Shown here piece by piece: positions 7,495 to 15,785 of a DNA stretch of 64,000 nucleotides. The DNA is from Thermococcus sp. (GTDB lineage Archaea > Methanobacteriota_B > Thermococci > Thermococcales > Thermococcaceae). Each line of letters opens with the position of its first letter. Position 1 is the first letter of the stretch. The notes under the pieces are model-generated. The model ran no database searches. It was not told the DNA's origin and worked only from the letters and a program-made list of their open reading frames with translations. Position numbers and translations under genes: made by a program. The stretch covers positions 1 through 64,000 of the forward strand of contig JALTCK010000092.1 in assembly GCA_027074805.1 (NCBI GenBank). The letters run 5' to 3'.

Positions 7495-8604
7495 ATGGGG
7501 GCATTGGACGGGTTCAGGGACAGGGAGCTTGCTCAAAAAATTGTGAAGAAAATTCATGAAGAGGCGAGGGGACTTGATGAGGTTCGCTTCATGCACGTCT
7601 GTGGGACTCACGAGGACACCGTTACGAGAACGGGAATTCGCTCGCTCCTTCCGGGGAACGTCAAGATACTCAGCGGGCCCGGCTGTCCGGTGTGTATTAC
7701 ACCGGTCGAGGACATAGTGAAGATGATGGAGATAATAAGGCAAGCCTATGAGGAAGGCGATAAGATCATCATGACGACCTTTGGTGACATGTACAAGATT
7801 CCAACGCCCCGGGGAAGTTTCGCTGATTTAAAGAGTGAGGGCTACGATATCAGGGTTGTTTACTCAATCTACGATACCTACAGGATAGCTAAAGAGAACC
7901 CTGAGAGGACAGTGGTTCATTTTAGTCCCGGCTTTGAGACAACAACCGCCCCGGCCGCAGGAATGCTCAATGTCGTCGCCCAGGAAGAACTCGAGAACTT
8001 CAAGATTTACTCGGTCCACAGGCTCACGCCTCCAGCCGTTGAAGTTCTCATAAAGCAGGGGACACGTTTCCACGGGCTGATAGACCCGGGCCACGTTTCC
8101 ACGATAATAGGCGTTAAAGGATGGAAGCCGATAACCGAGAAATACAGCGTTCCCCAGGTCGTTGCGGGGTTTGAGCCGGTCGACATGCTCCTCGCAATAC
8201 TCTACCTGGTCAGGATGGTCAAGACTGGAGAGGCTGAGATAATCAACGAGTACACACGCTCCGTCAAGTACGAGGGCAATGTGGTTGCACAGAAACTTAT
8301 AGACAAATTCTTTGAGGTTGTGGATGCCAAGTGGCGTGCCCTTGGCGTCATGCCTAAGAGCGGTCTCGAGCTTAAGAATGAGTGGAAGGAATTCGAGATA
8401 AGAACCTACTACAACCCTGAGGTTCCAAAGCTTCCAGACCTCGAGAAGGGTTGCCTCTGCGGTGCGATACTTCGCGGACTGGCTCTGCCCCCTCAGTGCC
8501 CGCACTTCGGAAAGACCTGCACTCCAAGGCACCCGGTAGGCCCGTGTATGGTGTCCTACGAGGGGACATGCTCGATATTCTATAAGTACGGGGCATTGTT
8601 CTGA
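7495..8604 (+). CDS. hypD: Hydrogenase maturation protein HypD
   Basis: 369 residues from ATG 7495 (MGALDGFRD), the usual length for HypD. Landmarks are HVCGTHE (iron/thiol site), SGPGCPVCITP, and the C-terminal iron-sulfur ligand region CLCGAI...CPHFGKTCTP...GPCMVS. HypD carries a [4Fe-4S] cluster and with HypC assembles the Fe(CN)2CO group of NiFe hydrogenases. The ribosome binding site AGGTGAT overlaps the end of hypC. Confidence 0.96.
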   Translation: MGALDGFRDRELAQKIVKKIHEEARGLDEVRFMHVCGTHEDTVTRTGIRSLLPGNVKILSGPGCPVCITPVEDIVKMMEIIRQAYEEGDKIIMTTFGDMYKIPTPRGSFADLKSEGYDIRVVYSIYDTYRIAKENPERTVVHFSPGFETTTAPAAGMLNVVAQEELENFKIYSVHRLTPPAVEVLIKQGTRFHGLIDPGHVSTIIGVKGWKPITEKYSVPQVVAGFEPVDMLLAILYLVRMVKTGEAEIINEYTRSVKYEGNVVAQKLIDKFFEVVDAKWRALGVMPKSGLELKNEWKEFEIRTYYNPEVPKLPDLEKGCLCGAILRGLALPPQCPHFGKTCTPRHPVGPCMVSYEGTCSIFYKYGALF

Positions 8605-8612
8605 CACCAAAG

Positions 8613-8647
8613 GTTCAAAACTCCCCGTTCGTTTTCAACTTTTGGTT
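8613..8647 (+). promoter_or_regulatory. Tandem SurR-type sites upstream of hypF
   Basis: Two exact matches to GTTn3AACn5GTT, the consensus published for the Thermococcales redox regulator SurR: 8613-8629 and 8631-8647. The second ends about 8 bp before the TATA box CTATAAAG at 8656-8663, which serves hypF (start 8697). Upstream placement next to BRE/TATA fits activation under sulfur-free, H2-producing conditions. Confidence 0.75.
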
Positions 8648-8696
8648 TTAAAAAGCTATAAAGGTCCTAACAACCGAAAGAAAAGCGGTGGGTGTC

Positions 8697-11015
8697 ATGA
8701 AAGCGTATCAGCTTCATGTACAGGGGATCGTTCAGGCGGTTGGATTCCGGCCATTCGTTTACAGGATCGCTCACGAGCACAATTTGAGGGGGTACGTCAA
8801 AAACCTGGGGGATGCTGGGGTTGAGATAGTCGTCGAGGGGCTGGAAAGAGACATAGATGCTTTTCTGAGGGATCTTAGGTCTAGACACCCCCCTCTTGCG
8901 AGGATAGAGAAGATAGAGAAGAAAGAGATACCCCCTCAGGGATTTGACCGCTTCTATATCGAGAAGAGCTCGAAGGGGGGAAGCGGCGGCGACTCGATAA
9001 TACCTCCGGACATTGCAATATGCGAGGACTGTCTAAGGGAGCTCTTTGACCCTACCAACAAGCGCTATATGTATCCATTCATCGTTTGCACCAACTGTGG
9101 ACCGAGGTTCACAATCATCGAGGACTTGCCATACGACAGGACCAACACAACTATGCGCGACTTTCCGATGTGTGACTTCTGTGAGAGTGAGTACAAGGAT
9201 CCTCTGAACAGACGCTACCACGCTGAACCCGTCTGCTGTCCCGTCTGCGGGCCGAGCTACCGGCTTTACACTAGTGAGGGTGATGAGATAACTGGCGACC
9301 CGCTGAGGAAGGCTGCTGAGCTTATAGACAAGGGCTACATCGTGGCCATTAAGGGTATTGGCGGAATTCATTTGGCCTGCGACGCCACGAGGGAAGATGT
9401 TGTTGCCGAGCTGAGAAGGAGAACCTTCAGGCCCCAAAAACCATTCGCGATAATGGCGGATTCTATTGAGACGGTCAGGAGCTTCGCCCACATGAGCAGG
9501 GAAGAGGAGGAAGAGCTAACAAGTTACCGCAGGCCAATAATAACGCTCCGCAAGAAGGAGCCATCCCCCTTGCCCGAAAACCTTGCACCCGGACTTCACA
9601 CAGTAGGTGTGATGCTCCCCTATGCGGGAACGCATTACATACTCTTTCACTGGAGCAAGACGAAGGTTTATGTGATGACCTCTGCGAACTATCCCGGAAT
9701 GCCAATGGTGAAGGATAACGATAAGGCCTTCGCGGAGCTGAAGGAAGTAGCTGACTATTTCCTCCTCCACAACAGGAAGATACTCAACCGCGCGGACGAC
9801 AGCGTGATTCGCTTCGTTGACGGGAAGAGGGCGGTGATAAGGAGGAGCAGGGGTTTTGTGCCGTTGCCGATAGAGATTCCCTTTGACTACCGCGGTTTGG
9901 CGGTTGGGGCCGAGCTGATGAACGCCTTTGGCGTTGCCAAGAACGGGAAAGTTTATCCAAGTCAGTACATAGGCAACACGGGAAGGGTGGAGGTTCTCGA
10001 GTTCATGCGCGAGGCGATAGGGCACTTCGAGAGGATTCTTCGTGTTAAGAATTTCGACTTAATCATAGCCGATCTGCACCCAAGCTACAACACCACAAAG
10101 CTCGCCATGGAACTGGCAAACGAGCTGGAGGCTGAGCTTCTCCAGGTTCAGCACCACTATGCCCACATAGCGAGCGTTCTGGCCGAGAAGAACCTTGAAT
10201 CAGCCGTTGGAATAGCGGTCGATGGAGTTGGTTACGGAACCGACGGCCACACGTGGGGTGGTGAGGTGCTCTACCTGAGCTACGAAGATGTTGAAAGGCT
10301 TGCTCACATAGACTACTATCCGCTCCCGGGCGGTGATCTGGCGAGTTACTACCCGCTAAGGGCTCTGATGGGAATCCTGAACAAGGTTTACAGTGTTGAG
10401 GAACTTGAGGATGTGATAAGGAAGTGTTGTCCAAAAGCGATTGAAAGCCTCAAGTACGGAAAAGTAGAATTCAACGTTGTTCTTAATCAGCTCGCCAAGA
10501 GTATAAATCTCGCCTACGCCTCCTCCACCGGAAGGGTTCTCGATTCACTTGCCGTTCTGCTCAACGTTGCCTACAGAAGATACTACGAGGGTGAACCTGC
10601 CATGAAGCTGGAGAGTTTTGCGATGAAGGGCAAGAATGATCTCAAGTTTGAGGTGCCGGTTGAAGGAGAAGTGATAAAGGTTGAAGAACTCTTCGTTCAA
10701 GCCTTGGATGTTCTCAACAGGGTATCTCCTGCAGACATAGCCTACTCCGTCCATCTGGCACTTGCGAGGGCCTTTTCTGAGGTTGCCATTGAAAAGGCCA
10801 GGGAGTTCGGTGTGAAGGATGTGGCCATAAGCGGCGGTGTTTCTTACAATGATCTCATTGTGAAGACCGTAAGGAAGGCCGTTGAAGCCTCTGGGTTGCG
10901 GTTCCACACGACGACGGAGGTTCCGCGTGGGGACAACGGGATAAACGTCGGCCAGGCTTTCCTTGGTGGTCTGTATATTGAGGGCTACCTCAGCAGGGAG
11001 GACTTGATGTTGTAA
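8697..11015 (+). CDS. hypF: Carbamoyltransferase HypF (hydrogenase maturation)
   Basis: 772 residues from ATG 8697 (MKAYQLHVQG); GTG 8688 is part of the GGTGGGTGTC leader. Domain order is normal: acylphosphatase (about 1-90, GIVQAVGFRPFVYR), two zinc fingers (CEDC...CTNCGPRF and CDFC...CCPVCGP), a YrdC-like domain with IKGIGGIHLACDA, and a Kae1-like domain with HHYAH and GVGYGTDGHTWGGE. HypF makes thiocarbamate on the HypE C-terminal cysteine from carbamoyl phosphate, the source of the cyanide ligands. It has its own promoter with tandem SurR-like sites. Confidence 0.96.
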   Translation: MKAYQLHVQGIVQAVGFRPFVYRIAHEHNLRGYVKNLGDAGVEIVVEGLERDIDAFLRDLRSRHPPLARIEKIEKKEIPPQGFDRFYIEKSSKGGSGGDSIIPPDIAICEDCLRELFDPTNKRYMYPFIVCTNCGPRFTIIEDLPYDRTNTTMRDFPMCDFCESEYKDPLNRRYHAEPVCCPVCGPSYRLYTSEGDEITGDPLRKAAELIDKGYIVAIKGIGGIHLACDATREDVVAELRRRTFRPQKPFAIMADSIETVRSFAHMSREEEEELTSYRRPIITLRKKEPSPLPENLAPGLHTVGVMLPYAGTHYILFHWSKTKVYVMTSANYPGMPMVKDNDKAFAELKEVADYFLLHNRKILNRADDSVIRFVDGKRAVIRRSRGFVPLPIEIPFDYRGLAVGAELMNAFGVAKNGKVYPSQYIGNTGRVEVLEFMREAIGHFERILRVKNFDLIIADLHPSYNTTKLAMELANELEAELLQVQHHYAHIASVLAEKNLESAVGIAVDGVGYGTDGHTWGGEVLYLSYEDVERLAHIDYYPLPGGDLASYYPLRALMGILNKVYSVEELEDVIRKCCPKAIESLKYGKVEFNVVLNQLAKSINLAYASSTGRVLDSLAVLLNVAYRRYYEGEPAMKLESFAMKGKNDLKFEVPVEGEVIKVEELFVQALDVLNRVSPADIAYSVHLALARAFSEVAIEKAREFGVKDVAISGGVSYNDLIVKTVRKAVEASGLRFHTTTEVPRGDNGINVGQAFLGGLYIEGYLSREDLML

Positions 11016-11090
11016 AGATTTAAGTTGTGAAGGGAAGAAGTTTCCATGTGGATGGGATGAGGAAGGTCATCACGAGGGGTATCAGACTGG

Positions 11091-11408
11091 GTGGGGGAGG
11101 ACGTCGTGAAAAGAATCAAGAGACTTTTCACCTCGGAGGGAGTTGATAGGGAAACCTATGTCCGCTTTGTTGAGATCTACGGCACCACAGAGGGGGTATT
11201 TCTCGGTAGGGATTTCGTTGAGACAGGCGAAGTGCCCCACAATTTTTTCACTCACTTAAGAACAGCCTTTAGTCTCAGGCAGACCGTAGACTACTCATTT
11301 GTGGGGGATGTGACTGAAGAGGATGCACGTGAAAATATAGGGAGCGCAGGGGAATTCCTCAACTTCACTCTCGATTATCTTTGTGAAAAATGGCTTTTGG
11401 AGGGTTGA
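11091..11408 (+). CDS. HEPN-domain fragment (C-terminal half) in the hyp operon
   Basis: 105 residues from GTG 11091 with no good ribosome binding site. Residues about 30-100, notably DFVETGEVP, AFSLRQTVDYSF and VTEEDARENIGSAGEFL, resemble the second half of HEPN domains. The first HEPN helices, which usually carry the conserved YYA-type segment, are missing. A separate frame starting at ATG 11057 reads MRKVITRGIRLGGGG into the G-rich run GGGTGGGGGAGG at 11090-11101, where a single-base slip would join it to this frame. It is therefore either a truncated or frameshifted gene. No nucleotidyltransferase partner is nearby. It ends 2 bp before hypE. Confidence 0.55.
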   Translation: MGEDVVKRIKRLFTSEGVDRETYVRFVEIYGTTEGVFLGRDFVETGEVPHNFFTHLRTAFSLRQTVDYSFVGDVTEEDARENIGSAGEFLNFTLDYLCEKWLLEG

Positions 11409-11410
11409 AG

Positions 11411-12427
11411 ATGGGAGAAAAGATAAAGCTCGAACACGGAGCCGGTGGAGAGATAATGGAGGAGCTTTTGAGGGACGTGATACTCAAAACGCTGACCCTC
11501 AAGAGCGCCGGTGGAATAGGGCTTGACGCTTTAGACGACGGAGCAACGATACCACTAGGCGATAAGCACATCGTCTTCACCATAGACGGCCACACGGTCA
11601 AGCCCCTGTTCTTCCCTGGCGGAGACATAGGAAGGCTCGCCATAAGCGGAACGGTAAACGATTTGGCAGTTATGGGCGCAAAGCCACTCGCTTTAGCCAA
11701 CTCCATGATAATCGGGGAAGGCTTGGACATGGAAATCCTTGAGAGGGTTCTTCACTCAATGGACGAAACCGCTAAAGAAGTCCCGGTTCCCATAGTTACG
11801 GGAGATACAAAGGTTGTTGAAGATTCGATAGAGATGTTCGTCATAACGGCTGGAATTGGGGTTGCTGATAGGCCGGTAAGAGACGCCGGAGCTAAGGTCG
11901 GTGATATGGTGCTTGTCAGTGGAAGCATCGGCGATCACGGTATAGCGCTGATGAGCCACAGGGAGGGCATAGCCTTTGAGACCGAGCTGAAGAGCGATGT
12001 TACTCCAATTTGGGAAGTAGTTGAGGCCGTAGCTAAGACAATAGGATGGGAGAAGATACATGCTATGAAGGATCCCACTAGGGCGGGACTGAGCAACGCG
12101 CTCAATGAGATTGCAAGGAAGAGTAACGTTGGAATCCTCGTAAGGGAGGATAGTATACCCGTGAAGCCCGAGGTCAGAGCGGCTAGCGAGATGCTTGGGA
12201 TAAGCCCTTATGATGTTGCAAATGAGGGCAAGGTTGTAATGGTCGTTGCCAAAGAATACGCTGATGTGGCCCTTGAGGCGATGAGAAAAACCGAGAAAGG
12301 CCGGGACGCTTCAATAATCGGCGAGGTAATAGGCGAGTACAGAGGAAAGGTCCTCCTAGAGACGGGAATTGGTGGAAAACGCTTCATGGAACCCCCTGCC
12401 GGAGACCCGGTACCTAGGATATGCTAA
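11411..12427 (+). CDS. hypE: Hydrogenase maturation protein HypE
   Basis: 338 residues from ATG 11411 (MGEKIKLEHGAGG) after GGAGGGTTGAAG. It shows the PurM-like ATP-binding pattern (HGAGGEIM, DDGATIPLGDKHIVFTIDGHTV, SGTVNDLAVMGAKP) and ends in PRIC, the C-terminal cysteine that is carbamoylated by HypF and dehydrated to thiocyanate. It closes the hyp cluster; hypA and hypB are not in the window. Its stop overlaps the stop of the convergent acetyl-CoA synthetase gene by four bases. Confidence 0.96.
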   Translation: MGEKIKLEHGAGGEIMEELLRDVILKTLTLKSAGGIGLDALDDGATIPLGDKHIVFTIDGHTVKPLFFPGGDIGRLAISGTVNDLAVMGAKPLALANSMIIGEGLDMEILERVLHSMDETAKEVPVPIVTGDTKVVEDSIEMFVITAGIGVADRPVRDAGAKVGDMVLVSGSIGDHGIALMSHREGIAFETELKSDVTPIWEVVEAVAKTIGWEKIHAMKDPTRAGLSNALNEIARKSNVGILVREDSIPVKPEVRAASEMLGISPYDVANEGKVVMVVAKEYADVALEAMRKTEKGRDASIIGEVIGEYRGKVLLETGIGGKRFMEPPAGDPVPRIC

Positions 12428-14364
12428 CGCATCTCAAAGCCTTCCAGTGCTTTTTTCACTTCTTCCACACTGGCTTCGTCTTCCAGCGTTGAAAGGTCGC
12501 CGAGACCCTTTCCGCTTGCGAGAGCCTTCAAAACACGGCGCATTATCTTTCCACTCCGAGTCTTTGGCAGTTTGTTGACGAAAAATACCTCAACAGGTGA
12601 GGCTATCGGTCCGAGGGTTTTCTTAACATAATTTCTGAGCTCCTTCTTCAGACTCTCTCTCGGGGTACAGTTCTCCTTCAGGATTACGAAGGCCACTGGA
12701 ACCTCCCCTTTAATCTCGTCGGGCCTGCCCATTACAGCTGCTTCCGCCACTGCTGGATGGAGGACCAGCGCATGTTCTATCTCGGCCGTCCCAATCCTGT
12801 GGCCAGACACGTTGAGAACTTCATCCGCCCTTCCAAATATCCAGAAGTAGCCTTCGTCGTCCTTCATTGCATAGTCGGCCGGATAGTAAATCCAGATCCC
12901 CTTATCTGGCCTGCTGAAGCGCTTCCAGTATGTTCTGATGTAGCGTTCATCATCTCCCCAAATTCCAAGGGGCATACCCGGCCAGGGTCTCTTTATAACG
13001 AGATAACCCCTTTCATTGGGCTTTGCGGGTTTGCCGTAGTGGTCAAAAACGTCTGCATCAACTCCCAATCCCGGGAAGGTTGCAGAGCCGGGCTTGAGGG
13101 GCGGTAACTGCATTCCGGCCGATGGGTAAATCATGTATCCACTGGTTTCGGTCTGCCACCAGGTGTCTATTATCGGACACCTTCCGCCTCCGACAATCTC
13201 GTAATACCACTTCCAGGCCCTCGGGTTTATTGGCTCTCCCACGGAGCCGAGGAGCCTTAGGGTTGAGAGGTCGTGCTTCTTCACCCATTCATCGCCGTAG
13301 CGCATGAGCATTCGTATTGCAGTCGGGGCGGTGTAGAATATCGTTACTCCGTATTTCTCTATGAGTTCCCAGGGCCTGTCTGGCTTTGGATGGTTGAGTG
13401 CCCCTTCATACATCATAACCGTTAGGCCGAGTGTTAACGGTCCGTAGACGAGGTAGCTGTGGCCGGTAATCCAGCCAACATCTGCCGTATTCCAGAAGAG
13501 GTCGCTCTCTTCGATTCCCCACGCCCACTTCATAGTCTTTGCCACGTAAACCAGATAACCTCCCGTGGAGTGAACTATGCCCTTTGGTTTCCCGGTCGTC
13601 CCGCTCGTGTAGAGTATGAAGAGAGGGTGGTTGCTCTCCACGGAGACAGGCTCGATGTACTTCTCAGCACCCTCAAGGAGGTTGTGCCAGTCGTAGTCCC
13701 TTCCCTCAACCATGTTCACTCCGTTTTCTTCCCTCCTGAGAACGACAACGCTCCCAACGCTCGGTGTCTCTAGTAGGGCATTGTCCACTATTTTTTTGAG
13801 GTTTAGGGCCCTGCCACGTCTGTAGAGGTAGTCAGCTGTGATTACAATCTTGGCTTTGGCATCGTTTATCCTGGTAGCTAAGGCTTCAGCCGAGAAGCCT
13901 GAGAAGACGACGCTGTGAATTGCTCCAATCCTCGCGCTGGCGAGCATCGCTATTACAACCTCTGGAACGAGGGGCATGTAGATTACCACCCTGTCACCCT
14001 TCCCGACGCCCAAGGTCTTCAACGCTGAGGCAAAGCGGTTAACCTCGCGGTATAGTTCGTAATAGGTTAAAGTTCTCGTTTCACCGGACTCGTTTTCCCA
14101 TATTATCGCGGCCCTGTTCCTTTTTCCTGCCTTTATGTGTCTGTCGAGAGCGTTGTAGCTTGCGTTTAGCTCTCCTCCCACAAACCAGCGAAAGAACGGT
14201 GCCTTAGAGTCGTCCAGAACCTTGTCCCAGGTTTTAAACCAATCGAGAATCTTTGCTTGTTCGGCCCAGAACTCTTCCAGATTTTCGATGGACTTTACAT
14301 GCTCTTCCCGAAAGGCCTGCAGCGGGATATAGCGTTCCTTCAAAAATCCTTCTCCTACCTGCAT
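12424..14364 (-). CDS. acsA: Acetyl-CoA synthetase, AMP-forming
   Basis: 646 residues from ATG 14364 (MQVGEGFLKERY) behind CGGGTGATTACC. Acyl-adenylate family motifs are clear: YTSGTTGKPKG (phosphate loop), WWQTETSG, the DEVLNVSGHRIGTAEIE hinge and the C-terminal KTRSGKIMRR containing the catalytic lysine. It activates acetate to acetyl-CoA with ATP to AMP and PPi. Thermococcales mainly use ADP-forming acetyl-CoA synthetases for ATP gain, so an AMP-forming enzyme points to acetate assimilation. Single gene with its own promoter region (14365-14450). Confidence 0.93.
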   Translation of the reverse strand: MQVGEGFLKERYIPLQAFREEHVKSIENLEEFWAEQAKILDWFKTWDKVLDDSKAPFFRWFVGGELNASYNALDRHIKAGKRNRAAIIWENESGETRTLTYYELYREVNRFASALKTLGVGKGDRVVIYMPLVPEVVIAMLASARIGAIHSVVFSGFSAEALATRINDAKAKIVITADYLYRRGRALNLKKIVDNALLETPSVGSVVVLRREENGVNMVEGRDYDWHNLLEGAEKYIEPVSVESNHPLFILYTSGTTGKPKGIVHSTGGYLVYVAKTMKWAWGIEESDLFWNTADVGWITGHSYLVYGPLTLGLTVMMYEGALNHPKPDRPWELIEKYGVTIFYTAPTAIRMLMRYGDEWVKKHDLSTLRLLGSVGEPINPRAWKWYYEIVGGGRCPIIDTWWQTETSGYMIYPSAGMQLPPLKPGSATFPGLGVDADVFDHYGKPAKPNERGYLVIKRPWPGMPLGIWGDDERYIRTYWKRFSRPDKGIWIYYPADYAMKDDEGYFWIFGRADEVLNVSGHRIGTAEIEHALVLHPAVAEAAVMGRPDEIKGEVPVAFVILKENCTPRESLKKELRNYVKKTLGPIASPVEVFFVNKLPKTRSGKIMRRVLKALASGKGLGDLSTLEDEASVEEVKKALEGFEMR

Positions 14365-14639
14365 GGTAATCACCCGATTTTTCGGAAAAGATGTTAGATT
14401 CGCTTAAAATTTTTTCGGCAAAGGTCAAAGTGACAAACGTTAAATGACGAAGGAAAAGCATGGAAACGAATCGTTCAAAAGCCGGAAGATGAATGGCGTG
14501 CTGCCCAAACAGGGGATGGAATGCGTGGAGCTTGAGATAAACAGCGCGCATTTTCGGGAAAAATCTGGAGGGTTTTGAAGAGAATTTGTTAAAAAGTTAG
14601 GAGAGGCATGTCGAAGTGTCAGTTGCTTTTTAAATGTGC

Positions 14640-15368
14640 TCATTTGGTGATCCTTTTCCAGAGCTCAGCGATTTGAGGTATCGGTTTGACTTCCTTTCCG
14701 TTCAGGCTGTCAAGGATAAAGGTCTGGTCGAAGGGAATTATCACGTCGGGCTTAAGGGGGAGTTTATCCTCCACTCCTGGCAGGGCCTTGTTGAGAACCA
14801 GAACGTGCTTCAATCCAAGGCTTTCACTCAGAGATGCTATCTTCCTGGAGAGTTCTATTGACTCAACGGAGGGCTCTGCCACATTAATTAAAACATCCAC
14901 ATACTTGTCAACTCCCCTGCCGAAGTGTTCTATTCCCGCCTCGGTGTCGACGATGATGACTTCACTCTCCCCCAGCTTTATCCCTTCAAGGAGCTTTCTA
15001 GCGAGAAATCCGTAGGGGCAGGCACAACCTTCTTCGGCCTCTTCTATCTTTCCTATCGTGAGAACGGCGAGGTTGTTCTTTTCGGCGAGTATATCCTTTG
15101 GAATATCATCGAGCGTCCAGTTGAAGAGTTCATCGTCGAATTCTCCTTCTCCTTCTGCAGCCATTAATATTTTTGCCCTCTTCTTACCTCCGAGGTGCTC
15201 GGCGAGTGTTTTGACCTTGGGAAGGTCGAGCATCCTGTAGAGGCCTGGGTTGGACTCGTCGGCATCTATGATCAAAACGCGGTATCCATTCCCGGCCAAA
15301 TGCCTGCCCAGCATTGCACTTATCGTGCTCTTTCCACAGCCACCTTTACCGCTCACGAGGACCTTCAT
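14640..15368 (-). CDS. CooC-like / MinD-family P-loop ATPase
   Basis: 242 residues from ATG 15368 (MKVLVSGKGGCGKST). The deviant Walker A GKGGCGKST, ADESNPGLYRML, IIVDTEAGIEHFGRG and VLNKALPG match the CooC nickel-insertion ATPase branch of the SIMIBI NTPases. A CACPYG motif sits near residue 125. CooC proteins help load nickel into CO dehydrogenase; here no CODH gene is visible, so a metal-maturation role next to hyp genes is only inferred. Its promoter (TATA near 15400-15407, minus strand) faces that of the sufS pair across a SurR-like site. Confidence 0.85.
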   Translation of the reverse strand: MKVLVSGKGGCGKSTISAMLGRHLAGNGYRVLIIDADESNPGLYRMLDLPKVKTLAEHLGGKKRAKILMAAEGEGEFDDELFNWTLDDIPKDILAEKNNLAVLTIGKIEEAEEGCACPYGFLARKLLEGIKLGESEVIIVDTEAGIEHFGRGVDKYVDVLINVAEPSVESIELSRKIASLSESLGLKHVLVLNKALPGVEDKLPLKPDVIIPFDQTFILDSLNGKEVKPIPQIAELWKRITK

Positions 15369-15425
15369 CCGTATCACCTATCGAGAAAGAAGTAGCACAC
15401 TTTATAAGGGCTTTCCTTTATTCCT

Positions 15426-15442
15426 GTTTTCAACCTCAGGTT
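15426..15442. promoter_or_regulatory. SurR-type site between divergent cooC-like and sufS promoters
   Basis: GTTTTCAACCTCAGGTT is an exact GTTn3AACn5GTT match. It lies about 11 bp upstream of the plus-strand TATA (TATAAAT, 15454-15460) and about 18 bp upstream of the minus-strand TATA (15400-15407). The identical 17-mer recurs at 25289-25305. Confidence 0.75.
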
Positions 15443-15491
15443 CAGGAAAGCCGTATAAATGCTCCTGAGAAGATAAAAACGGTGGTAAGAG

Positions 15492-15785
15492 GTGATTATT
15501 TCGAAACCCTGCGTTACGATGAAGGGCGTCGTAATAGGGGCATATTCATGGGAGAGGGGTATTAAACTTGACCTAACAAAAACAGCCCAGTGTTTGAAGG
15601 AGAGTGGTTACACGGTCAAAAAGCTCCTTCCCGGGATGATGTTGCTCCTTGAAATGGAGGGGCATGAGGTTAGCGTCTACCCGAGCGGGAAGATAATAAT
15701 CAAGCTCCTCGAAGATGCAAAAGAAGGTGAAAGGATGGCGCGGATCATATACGACTGCGCCGGGGTTCTGGAGGTGGTTGCATGA
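15492..15785 (+). CDS. Conserved small protein of unknown function, coupled to sufS
   Basis: 97 residues from GTG 15492 with GGTGGT about 6 bp upstream; the TATA box at 15454-15460 places the transcription start just before it. Sequence MIISKPCVTMKGVVIGAYSW followed by an LDLTKTAQCLKESGY helix, VSVYPSGKIIIKLL and EGERMARIIYDCAGVL looks like a small alpha/beta fold with a beta hairpin resembling TBP-like domains. I do not recognise a named family. Its stop overlaps the desulfurase start (ATGA), so the two proteins are made together, which suggests an accessory or acceptor role in sulfur transfer. Confidence 0.75.
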   Translation: MIISKPCVTMKGVVIGAYSWERGIKLDLTKTAQCLKESGYTVKKLLPGMMLLLEMEGHEVSVYPSGKIIIKLLEDAKEGERMARIIYDCAGVLEVVA

